Source: JBDNDK01 sp046719185
GTDB lineage: Bacteria > Armatimonadota > UBA5829
Assembly (NCBI GenBank): GCA_046719185.1
Contig: JBDNDK010000122.1
Location: 1-7,243 of the forward strand
Direction: 5' to 3'
DNA length: 7,243 bases
The number at the start of each line of letters is the position of its first letter. Position 1 is the first letter of the stretch. This document shows positions 1-5,770 of the stretch, piece after piece. Below the pieces are notes generated by a model. That model saw nothing but the letters and a program-made list of their open reading frames with translations. It made no database searches and was not told the origin of the DNA. Position numbers and translations under genes: made by a program.

Positions 1-81
1 CAATTCAGCAACGACGATTTTCGCCTCGTGATCGAAACCAACCTGCACGGAACGTTTTATGCGGCGCGTGCGGTTGAAGGC
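1..81 (+). other. Foreign fragment: short-chain dehydrogenase/reductase piece (chimeric contig end)
   Basis: Frame 1 is open from base 1. Its first ~27 codons read like the helix alpha-E region of a classical SDR oxidoreductase: DDFRLVIETNLHGTF followed by YAARAV, matching the family pattern 'F..VIDTNL.GTF...RAV' in which the Asn is the structural/catalytic Asn of the NAD(P)-binding Rossmann fold. The first 80 bases are about 54% G+C by my count and use GCG, CGC, CTG and ACC codons, whereas everything after about base 90 is strongly AT-rich with AGA-type codons. The frame runs without a stop into a beta-helix protein, which no known SDR does. I infer an assembly or amplification chimera; the breakpoint lies between about 75 and 90. 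Family assignment rests on a short stretch. Confidence 0.6.
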
Positions 82-1527
82 GAACCTTTTATTAGGTTAA
101 GAGGTGTTTCAACTGGAGTAAAAGGATTACTCATTGCTTATCCTGAATTTAATGAAGATACACTTCCACCTGTTCCATATCCTCCTACTATATTTTCTGA
201 TAGAGGCTCAGAGAATGTTTTTGTCATTGATACAATGTTTTACAATGTGTATGAGGCAATTCATTTTAATGGTTGTGCTAGATTTTTAATAAGCAATGTT
301 CATGGCAATCCTATCAAAAGAGGCATTTTTATTGATAGATGCATGGATATTGGCAGAGTAGAGAATGTTCATTTTTGGCCCTTTGGACCAGTTTATGAAA
401 CATCAAATAAGTTTTCTCAATGGGTGAATACTCATGGAGTTGCGTTTGAGTTTGCAAGAACGGATTGGCAATATGTGTTTAATACTTTCTGTTTTGGATA
501 TGGAGTTGGATATAAATTTTCTGACTATGGTTCTGGTGGAGCTAATGGAAATTTTCTTGGATTGGGTGCAGACTGTTGTGAAAGAGCTATTGTTGTTGAA
601 CAAGCACAAGCTGTAGGAATATTAATTACAAATGGTGAGTTTGTTGGAAAATGGGGAAGTAATGAGAATATTCTAGTTGAAATTCAAGAAAATGTAAGAG
701 GTAAAGTTAGCATACAAAACAGTTCTTTCTGGGGACCAAATGACATTTCTATTTGGATGAAATCACCTTATTCTCAGGTAACTGCTATTGGTTGCCACTT
801 CAACAACTGGGGGAATAAAGGTGTTGGTTCACCTGCAATAAAGCTTGATGCAGGCAAGGCAATAATACAAGGAAATACTTTTGGTGAAGGACTCCATCAT
901 ATATCTGTTGCTGAAAAAGTTGAATCTGCTATAGTAATTGGAAATCAGGCAATTGAAGGTATGGTGATTACAAACAATGCTGGTGGCAGACTTCAGCTAG
1001 TTGCTAATGAAGAAAGCACATTTAATCTTGATGAAGAAAAAAGAAAATATTATAAGATATCAATTGGCAAATTGGGTGATGGCAGATTTTTGATGAATTG
1101 GCATGACAGAGAACACGGTGGAGAATGGGATGAAAATTCAACTAAAAGATGGAGTGGTATAGATTCACAAATTAATCTTCCAATTTTAAAAGATAAAGCA
1201 TATTCTATTGGAATAGAAGTATTTGTTCCAGAATGGGCTATAGATGAAAACTCTGGTTTATATTTGGGAGATAAAAAAATAACTCCAATAACATCTGCTG
1301 GCAAGACTGTATATATTGGAAAAATACCACCTCAAAAAACTGATGTTATAACACTTACCCTAAAAGTAAAAAATTGGCAGCCGAAGGATCATATAGAAAA
1401 CTCAAAAGATGCTAGATCATTAGGTATTGCAGTTAGATCTATCACTATGAAGTCAGAAAAAGCTGAAGATAGATATTTTGATGTGAATAAAAGAGAGTGG
1501 ATAACAAGTATAGGGGGGGGTTTATAA
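82..1527 (+). CDS. Right-handed parallel beta-helix (pectate-lyase-like) protein with C-terminal beta-sandwich-like domain, 5'-truncated
   Basis: The native N-terminus is missing because the frame is fused to a GC-rich foreign piece; a GTG at 28 would give an artificial 499-residue product. Counting from that GTG, residues ~20-325 show short repeating beta strands with N/G turns. Examples are GVKGLLIAYPE (30-40), YPPTI (51-55), RFLISNVHG (85-93), GIFIDRCMDIGRVENVHFWPF (99-119), then units around VGILITNGEF, GKVSIQNSSF, VTAIGCHF, AIIQGNTF and AIVIGNQ. This is the pattern of pectate-lyase-like superfamily folds, common in secreted polysaccharide-active enzymes. Residues ~330-499 form a separate domain rich in beta strands, ending with RSLGIAVRSITMK and a YFDVNKREW tail; I infer a carbohydrate-binding-like beta sandwich. 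No catalytic residues can be assigned and any signal peptide is lost. The gene ends with G8 (1513-1520) and TAA, 2 bases from the convergent tRNA. Substrate and function are unknown. Confidence 0.75.
   Translation, partial: EPFIRLRGVSTGVKGLLIAYPEFNEDTLPPVPYPPTIFSDRGSENVFVIDTMFYNVYEAIHFNGCARFLISNVHGNPIKRGIFIDRCMDIGRVENVHFWPFGPVYETSNKFSQWVNTHGVAFEFARTDWQYVFNTFCFGYGVGYKFSDYGSGGANGNFLGLGADCCERAIVVEQAQAVGILITNGEFVGKWGSNENILVEIQENVRGKVSIQNSSFWGPNDISIWMKSPYSQVTAIGCHFNNWGNKGVGSPAIKLDAGKAIIQGNTFGEGLHHISVAEKVESAIVIGNQAIEGMVITNNAGGRLQLVANEESTFNLDEEKRKYYKISIGKLGDGRFLMNWHDREHGGEWDENSTKRWSGIDSQINLPILKDKAYSIGIEVFVPEWAIDENSGLYLGDKKITPITSAGKTVYIGKIPPQKTDVITLTLKVKNWQPKDHIENSKDARSLGIAVRSITMKSEKAEDRYFDVNKREWITSIGGGL
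1513..1520. repeat. G8 homopolymer at the 3' end of the beta-helix gene
   Basis: Eight consecutive G occur in an AT-rich gene, encoding the last Gly-Gly-Gly before Leu-stop. A length change would alter only the last residues and push the frame toward the antisense of the tRNA. It may be a sequencing-error or slippage-prone tract; function is doubtful. Confidence 0.6.
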
Positions 1528-1529
1528 AT

Positions 1530-1605
1530 TGGTGCACCCGAAGGGATTCGAACCCCCGACCTAATGGTCCGCAACCATTCGCTCTATCCCCTGAGCTACG
1601 GGTGC
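1530..1605 (-). tRNA. tRNA-Arg, anticodon GCG (reads CGC/CGU)
   Basis: On the minus strand the 76-nt sequence folds into a full cloverleaf. The acceptor stem is GCACCCG/CGGGTGC, the D stem GCTC/GAGC with loop AGGGGATA, and the anticodon stem AATGG/CCATT with loop TTGCGGA. The T arm contains GGTTCGAATCC. The discriminator is A73 and CCA is encoded (complement of 1530-1532). The anticodon GCG is the complement of 1570-1572. The D loop keeps G18-G19-A20, A20 being the main arginine identity base, and the body closely resembles the E. coli tRNA-Arg that carries ICG. G36-G37 fits TrmD methylation. It is unusual that base 34 is G rather than the A (edited to inosine by TadA) found in most bacteria. 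The gene is transcribed toward the beta-helix gene and its 3' end lies 2 bases from that gene's stop. I see no separate terminator. Confidence 0.95.
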
Positions 1606-1625
1606 AAAAGATTTATATTATTGAT

Positions 1626-1654
1626 ATTATATAGATATATACCATTAATATCAA
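1626..1654 (-). promoter_or_regulatory. Sigma-70-type promoter for tRNA-Arg
   Basis: Read on the minus strand, TTGATA (complement of 1649-1654) is followed by exactly 17 bases and then a perfect TATAAT (complement of 1626-1631). The -10 box ends 20 bases before the tRNA 5' end, so transcription would start about 13 bases upstream, with a short leader for RNase P to remove. The promoter sits inside a 10-bp perfect inverted repeat, ATTGATATTA/TAATATCAAT (1620-1629 and 1646-1655), whose arms overlap both boxes. Confidence 0.7.
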
Positions 1655-1718
1655 TCATAAGTAAATCAGATTTTTGTATAGAATCTAATATTTGATTATG
1701 GTTTTATAGCAAATAAAT

Positions 1719-1747
1719 TTGCAAACACAATAAAAATCTGGTATATT
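1719..1747 (+). promoter_or_regulatory. Sigma-70-type promoter for the nusA operon
   Basis: TTGCAA (1719-1724), a 17-base spacer and TATATT (1742-1747), with TGG directly before the -10 giving an extended TGn element. The predicted start near 1754 would leave a leader of about 84 bases before the nusA ATG. It points away from the divergent tRNA promoter, with about 65 bases between the two -35 boxes. Confidence 0.6.
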
Positions 1748-1777
1748 ATGATTAGCTATTATTAATTACTTATTTTG

Positions 1778-1804
1778 AAGAGTGGGTAAAGTGCCCACTC
1801 TTTT
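1778..1804 (+). terminator. Terminator-like hairpin in the nusA leader (possible attenuator)
   Basis: AAGAGTGGG (1778-1786) pairs perfectly with CCCACTCTT (1794-1802) around a 7-base loop TAAAGTG. A T tract runs 1801-1804, partly inside the stem. On the + strand this has the form of a modest intrinsic terminator; on the minus strand no T tract follows. No + strand gene ends upstream of it, only the nusA promoter, so attenuation of the operon is more likely than termination of an upstream gene. The T tract is short, so termination may be partial. nusA operons in other bacteria carry leader terminators and are autoregulated by NusA; applying that here is inference. Confidence 0.6.
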
Positions 1805-1837
1805 CAGTTTAATTGGGACAGGGAGAATTATTATACT

Positions 1838-2938
1838 ATGAATGCAGACTTCCTGGATGCTCTACGCCAGATAGAAAAAGAAAAAGAAATACCATTAGAA
1901 GTATTATTATCTACAATAGAATCTGCTCTAGAGACTGCATATAAGAAAAATTATGCAGCCACTGGAGATATCCGTGTTCGTGTTAGTTCATCTAAAGGTG
2001 GATTCAAAGTATTTTCACAAAAAGATGTTGTAGAAGTAGTAAATAATCATCATACAGAGATAACTCTTGAGGAAGCAAGACAACATGACCCGGATATAAA
2101 AATAGGTGAGGTTTTGGAGATTGAAGTAACTCCAGAAAACTTCGGACGAATTGCTGCTCAAACAGCAAAGCAGGTTGTTGTCCAAAGAATAAGAGAAGCT
2201 GAGAGAGAAAAAGTATTTGATGATTATGGAGACAAAATAGGAGAGGTTGTTACTTGCACAGTTTCAAGGAGAGAGCAAAGAAATGTATATGTGAACTTAG
2301 ACAGAACTGAAGCTTTGCTGCCTCCTGCTGAGCAAATTGCAACAGAACCATATAAATTTAATGATAGATTAAAAGTATATATATTGGATGTGAGGAGAAC
2401 ACCAAAAGGTCCTCAGGTTATTGTTTCTAGAACACATCCCAGTTTGATTAGAAGATTATTTGAACTAGAAGTGCCTGAGATTGCAGATGGAACTGTTGAA
2501 ATAAAATCTGTAGCTAGAGAACCGGGTGCTAGAACAAAGGTTGCAGTTTATTCAAATGATGATAAAGTAGATGCAATGGGTGCTTGTGTTGGTCATAGAG
2601 GAACAAGAGTACAAGCTATTGTTAATGAGCTTTATGATGAAAAGATAGATATTGTTAGATGGAATGAGTCTGTTGATAAATTTATTGCAGAGTCGTTATC
2701 TCCAGCAAAAGTATTATCTGTAAAAATTGATGACAAAGCAAAGTCGGCATTTGTGTTGGTTCCTGATAATCAGCTTTCGCTTGCAATTGGCAAATCTGGT
2801 CAAAATGTAAGACTAGCTGCCAGATTAACAGGTTGGAGAATAGATATTAGAAGTGAGTCAAACTTAGCTATGGGTGATGATAATTCAGTTTATTCCTATG
2901 ATCCGGTTGATCTAAAAGATGGTGAAGGTTTGACATAG
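1838..2938 (+). CDS. nusA: Transcription termination/antitermination factor NusA
   Basis: 366 residues. NusA binds RNA polymerase and nascent RNA in the cytoplasm, promoting pausing and hairpin-dependent termination and serving as scaffold for antitermination complexes. Domains in order: N-terminal RNA polymerase-binding domain (~1-125), S1 RNA-binding domain (~133-200, GDKIGEVVTCTV onward), KH1 with GHRG at 252-255, and KH2 with GKSG at 318-321. The protein ends shortly after KH2 and lacks the acidic AR repeats of Proteobacteria, as in Gram-positive-type NusA (about 370 residues). The ATG at 1838 is preceded by GGAG (1822-1825) at a rather long 12-base spacing, but no better start exists and the N-terminus aligns with the family. 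Four arginines (10, 46, 48, 104) use CGN codons, which I did not find in the other native genes here. It is first in the operon; rimP, usually upstream, is absent. Confidence 0.97.
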   Translation: MNADFLDALRQIEKEKEIPLEVLLSTIESALETAYKKNYAATGDIRVRVSSSKGGFKVFSQKDVVEVVNNHHTEITLEEARQHDPDIKIGEVLEIEVTPENFGRIAAQTAKQVVVQRIREAEREKVFDDYGDKIGEVVTCTVSRREQRNVYVNLDRTEALLPPAEQIATEPYKFNDRLKVYILDVRRTPKGPQVIVSRTHPSLIRRLFELEVPEIADGTVEIKSVAREPGARTKVAVYSNDDKVDAMGACVGHRGTRVQAIVNELYDEKIDIVRWNESVDKFIAESLSPAKVLSVKIDDKAKSAFVLVPDNQLSLAIGKSGQNVRLAARLTGWRIDIRSESNLAMGDDNSVYSYDPVDLKDGEGLT

Positions 2939-2954
2939 ATATTATATAATATCT
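2937..2954. repeat. 18-bp perfect palindrome overlapping the nusA stop codon
   Basis: AGATATTATATAATATCT equals its own reverse complement. It starts inside the nusA TAG and fills half of the 35-base gap before ylxR. It could be an mRNA hairpin or a symmetric protein site, but in AT-rich DNA chance is a real alternative. It contains TATAAT on both strands, without a convincing -35 box. Confidence 0.5.
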
Positions 2955-2973
2955 GTTGTTTGGAGCAGTTGAG

Positions 2974-3243
2974 TTGTCAAGAAAAAAAAAAGAACCAATA
3001 AGGACATGTATTGGTTGCAGAGAATCTTGCGAAAAGAAAAAGCTTACAAGAATTGTTAGGACTGCTGAGGGAATAAAAATTGACCCAACTGGTAAATTAG
3101 CAGGCAGGGGAGCATATTTGTGTGATTCAAAGGAATGTTTGAAGTCTGTTTTGAAGAATAATAGACTAAGTAAAGCCTTAAAAACAAACATTTCAGATGA
3201 CATATTAAAAGAAATAGAAGGATATTTGAATAAGACAGAATAA
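2974..3243 (+). CDS. ylxR: YlxR family (DUF448) RNA-binding protein, RnpM-like
   Basis: 89 residues from a TTG start at 2974. The family signature is clear: RTCIGCR (10-16), then LTRIVR (24-29), DPTGKLAGRGAYLC (37-50) and a cysteine at 55, forming the conserved basic groove of YlxR. Members lie between nusA and infB in many bacteria. In B. subtilis the protein has been reported to bind the RNase P RNA and modulate its activity; that role is carried over from the family. I chose TTG 2974 because GGAG at 2962-2965 is 8 bases upstream and the product starts MSRKKKEPIRTC as in homologues. A TTG at 2956 in the same frame has no suitable ribosome binding site. Codons 3-6 contain a run of ten A (2982-2991). 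Four cysteines (12, 15, 50, 55) are in positions that could bind a metal, but this is not established. Confidence 0.93.
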   Translation: MSRKKKEPIRTCIGCRESCEKKKLTRIVRTAEGIKIDPTGKLAGRGAYLCDSKECLKSVLKNNRLSKALKTNISDDILKEIEGYLNKTE

Positions 3244-3325
3244 TTTATTACAATTAAATTGTAAATTATAGAATTTATAAAATTATACAAAATATGAATT
3301 TTTACAATCATTATGGTGGATTAAA

Positions 3326-3379
3326 ATGAATAGAAATAAATATGTCACAGTGGAGTATAGAATTATGAGTAAAAAATAG
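3326..3379 (+). CDS. Possible 17-residue leader peptide upstream of infB
   Basis: ATG at 3326 is preceded by GGTGG (3315-3319) at a 6-base spacing and opens a frame for MNRNKYVTVEYRIMSKK ending in TAG. The stop is 2 bases before the small hairpin at 3382-3396, an arrangement like a translated leader before an attenuator. The peptide has no run of one amino acid that would suggest a sensing role, and an ORF this short can arise by chance. Confidence 0.25.
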   Translation: MNRNKYVTVEYRIMSKK

Positions 3380-3381
3380 TC

Positions 3382-3406
3382 TTGGGTTTGTCCCGGAATA
3401 ATTTTT
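3382..3406 (+). terminator. Weak hairpin plus T5 in the infB leader
   Basis: TTGGG (3382-3386) can pair with CCCGG (3392-3396, two G-T pairs) around TTTGT, with TTTTT at 3402-3406 after a 5-base gap. An alternative stem GGAA (3395-3398)/TTCC (3405-3408) excludes it. Stability is low, so this would be a leaky or conditional terminator at most. Confidence 0.25.
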
Positions 3407-3484
3407 CCCCTCAAAAATATCTTCACAGTGAACCTCTCTATTCATATAAGCCACTCTACAAATAAATAAGTGAGGTGGAGCATT

Positions 3485-5434
3485 ATGAGTGATATAAGGG
3501 TCTCTCAATTAGCAAAAGAATTAGGAATTACAAGCAAAGACCTTCTTGCTGTACTTAGAAATTTAGGCGTGGAGGCAAAAGCTGCAAATAGCACTCTTGA
3601 TGAATCCACTGCAGAAACTGTAAAAGAGATGATTTCTCAAGATTCCAGTTTGATTGGGGAAGCAACCACAATAGAAATTCCTCAAGCACTGACTGTTAGA
3701 GAGATGGCTGAAGTGTTAAAAACAGATACATCAGTGCTTCAAAAGAACTTGGTTCAAATGGGAATATTGGCAAGTGTGAATCAGCAAATTGGTGCTGATG
3801 TAGTTACAAAACTAGCAGAGAATCTTGGATACAAAGTAAAAATAGTAGCATCTCAAGAGGTTAGAGAGCAGAAAGCTTCAAAACCTGTTGCAACACCAAA
3901 AGGCAAGGCAACAGGCAAGCTGCTTCCAAGACCGCCAATTATAACAGTTATGGGGCATGTTGACCATGGCAAAACAACGCTTCTTGATGCAATAAGAAGA
4001 ACAAATGTAACTGAGAGTGAGTTTGGTGGAATTACTCAGCATATAGGTGCTTATCAAGTTGAATGGAATGATAGAAAAATAACTTTTTTGGATACTCCAG
4101 GTCATGAAGCATTTACAGCAATGAGAGCAAGAGGTGCTAGTGTTACTGATATAGCTGTTTTGGTGGTTGCTGCTGATGACTCTGTTATGCCTCAAACAAT
4201 AGAAGCAATAAACCATGCAAAGTCTGCTGAAGTGCCAATAATTGTTGCTATAAATAAGATAGATAAACCGGGTGCAAACCCAGAAAGAACTATGCAGCAA
4301 TTGATGGAACATGGACTGATGGCTGAAGAATGGGGCGGAGACACTATAATGGTTAAAGTTTCAGCCTTAAAAAATCAAGGCATAGATGAGTTGCTTGAAA
4401 TGATTTTGCTTGTAGCTGATATTGCAGATCTCAAAGCTGAAGTATCTGCCAGCAAAGTTCAAGGGACAGTTGTTGAAGCACAGTTAGATAGAGGCAGAGG
4501 TCCTGTTGCCACAGTTCTTATTCAAAGAGGAACTTTGAAAATAGGAACTGCTGTTGTTGCTGGGGATGTATATGGCAAAGTAAAAGCAATGTTTGATGAT
4601 AAAGGTGAAAGGATTACAAAGGCAGGACCATCAACTCCTGTTGAAATATTAGGTTTGTCTGCTACCCCACAAGCAGGTGATTTGTTAGAATCTGTAAAAA
4701 ATGATAAAGAAGCAAGAGCAATTGCAGAGAAGAGATCACAAAAAACTAGAGAAGAAAGAATTGCTGCAAAATCAAGAGTAACTCTTGAAGATTTGTATCA
4801 GCATATTCAGGATGGTGTAGTAAAGAAACTCAATGTTGTATTAAAAGCAGATGTTCAGGGTTCTGAAGAAGCTGTAAGGCAATCACTGCTAAAGATTGAG
4901 CATGATGAAGTTAGAGTTGATATTGTTCACTCTGGTGTCGGTAATATAAATGAATCAGATATTCTATTAGCAGCTGCAGCAAATGCTATTGTTATAGGGT
5001 TTAATGTGAAAGTAGATCCACAAGGTGCAAGAATGGCTGAGGTGGAAAATGTGGAAGTGAGAACTTACAACATTATATATGAATTAACAAAAGATGTCAG
5101 AGGTGCTATGGCTGGTCTGCTTGAACCTGTATATGAAGAGGAAATTCTTGGTGAAGCTGAAGTAAGAGCAGTATTTAAGATACCAAATGTTGGAAATGTT
5201 GCTGGTTGTTATGTTGTATCTGGAAAAGTTGTAAGAAATGAGTATGTAAGAGTGTTAAGAGATAACGAAGTTCTTTTTGAAGGTAAGTTGGATTCTCTAA
5301 GACATGTAAAAGATGAAGTTAAAGAAATGGCACAAGGATATGAGTGTGGTATTCAAACTCAAGGATTTTCTAATTATCAGGTGGGAGATATAATCCAAGT
5401 TTATACAAAGAAACAAATTGCAAGAGCAATATAG
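3485..5434 (+). CDS. infB: Translation initiation factor IF-2
   Basis: 649 residues. IF2 is the GTPase that brings initiator fMet-tRNA to the 30S subunit and promotes 50S joining. Domains: two IF2_N-type modules (~1-50 and ~67-118), a short linker, and the G domain with G1 GHVDHGKTT (157-165), G2 GGITQHIGAY (181-190), G3 DTPGH (203-207), G4 NKID (257-260) and G5 SAL (293-295). Domain II follows (~325-420), then domain III (~450-545) and the C-terminal fMet-tRNA-binding domain with the usual GYECGIQ segment near the end. It is shorter than B. subtilis IF2 (716) because the region between the N-modules and the G domain is small. I chose ATG 3485, with GAGGTGGAG at 3472-3480 just upstream. A GTG at 3470 in frame would lie within and before this site and add only MRWSI. 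A second in-frame TAG follows at 5447-5449. Confidence 0.97.
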   Translation: MSDIRVSQLAKELGITSKDLLAVLRNLGVEAKAANSTLDESTAETVKEMISQDSSLIGEATTIEIPQALTVREMAEVLKTDTSVLQKNLVQMGILASVNQQIGADVVTKLAENLGYKVKIVASQEVREQKASKPVATPKGKATGKLLPRPPIITVMGHVDHGKTTLLDAIRRTNVTESEFGGITQHIGAYQVEWNDRKITFLDTPGHEAFTAMRARGASVTDIAVLVVAADDSVMPQTIEAINHAKSAEVPIIVAINKIDKPGANPERTMQQLMEHGLMAEEWGGDTIMVKVSALKNQGIDELLEMILLVADIADLKAEVSASKVQGTVVEAQLDRGRGPVATVLIQRGTLKIGTAVVAGDVYGKVKAMFDDKGERITKAGPSTPVEILGLSATPQAGDLLESVKNDKEARAIAEKRSQKTREERIAAKSRVTLEDLYQHIQDGVVKKLNVVLKADVQGSEEAVRQSLLKIEHDEVRVDIVHSGVGNINESDILLAAAANAIVIGFNVKVDPQGARMAEVENVEVRTYNIIYELTKDVRGAMAGLLEPVYEEEILGEAEVRAVFKIPNVGNVAGCYVVSGKVVRNEYVRVLRDNEVLFEGKLDSLRHVKDEVKEMAQGYECGIQTQGFSNYQVGDIIQVYTKKQIARAI

Positions 5435-5450
5435 TATAAAATAGTATAGA
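5431..5450 (+). repeat. Tandem 10-bp repeat at the infB stop codon
   Basis: ATAGTATAAA is followed directly by ATAGTATAGA (9 of 10 identical). The first copy contains the infB TAG and the second provides another in-frame TAG (5447-5449). TTGCAA at 5418-5423 with TAGTAT at 5442-5447 (18-base spacing) could be a weak internal promoter for the next gene. Confidence 0.4.
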
Positions 5451-5468
5451 TTTAAAAAAGTAGATAAA

Positions 5469-5750
5469 ATGTTCATTGGTGTATTGAGAGTGCTTCTTGA
5501 AATATCAGGGAGCACATCTCTTAAAGATAAAAGACAAGTAGTAAAAAGCATATTAGATAGCATTAGGAATAAGCATAATGCATCTTGTGCTGAAGTTGGA
5601 TTTTTAAATAACCATAATAAAGCTGAATTAGGTTTTGCTTGTGTTAGTAATGATAAAGTTGTAGTGAATAATATACTAAATAAAATATTTGAATATATAG
5701 ATTCAAATCCATTGTGTGAAATAATTGAGCATGAGTTTGAGTTACTATAG
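5469..5750 (+). CDS. ylxP: DUF503 / YlxP-like small protein
   Basis: 93 residues, the usual size of this family. The signature is present: an N-terminal strand MFIGVLRVLLEI, the conserved SLKDKRQVVKS (17-27), then the RNKHNASCAEVG (33-44) and AELGFACVSND (52-62) segments. Family members form a ferredoxin-like fold and sit between infB and rbfA in Firmicutes. Reports connect YlxP to late 30S assembly or rRNA maturation, but the biochemical role is not settled. The ATG at 5469 has only a weak purine-rich upstream (AAAAAAGTAGATAA), so translation may be low or partly coupled to infB, 34 bases upstream. The alignment of the N-terminus with the family supports this start. Confidence 0.9.
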   Translation: MFIGVLRVLLEISGSTSLKDKRQVVKSILDSIRNKHNASCAEVGFLNNHNKAELGFACVSNDKVVVNNILNKIFEYIDSNPLCEIIEHEFELL

Positions 5751-5770
5751 TTTTCAGACTGAGGATTGAA

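Larger units (their letters stand above)
3244..3484 (+). promoter_or_regulatory. 241-base untranslated region before infB
   Basis: This gap between ylxR and infB lies where Bacillus and Clostridia usually have ylxQ (an L7Ae-like gene). No recognisable protein is encoded here. It contains an inverted repeat TTACAATT-A-AATTGTAA (3248-3264), a possible 17-codon ORF (3326-3379), a weak hairpin followed by T5 (3382-3406), and an 8-base direct repeat TCACAGTG (3345-3352 and 3423-3430). Two pyrimidine-rich segments can pair with the infB ribosome binding site: ACCTC (3432-3436) with GAGGT, and CCACTC (3451-3456) with GAGGTGG (3472-3478, one bulged G). A TTTACA at 3301-3306 could be a -35 box but lacks a good -10. 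The length suggests regulation of infB; the mechanism is inference. Confidence 0.4.

Noticed and set aside
1..1527. A genuine two-domain dehydrogenase/beta-helix fusion
   Set aside because: The SDR piece is only ~27 codons with no Rossmann start or catalytic YxxxK, and base composition switches at the same point; a chimera is simpler.
2956..2973. Upstream TTG start for ylxR
   Set aside because: No ribosome binding site precedes it, and the extra residues do not match the family; TTG 2974 has GGAG 8 bases upstream.
2868..3311. 147-codon open frame on the minus strand across ylxR
   Set aside because: It lies antisense to the clear YlxR gene, has low-complexity composition typical of AT-rich antisense frames, and no recognisable domain.
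3470..3484. Upstream GTG start for infB
   Set aside because: It falls at the ribosome binding site itself; ATG 3485 has ideal spacing and gives the standard IF2 N-terminus.
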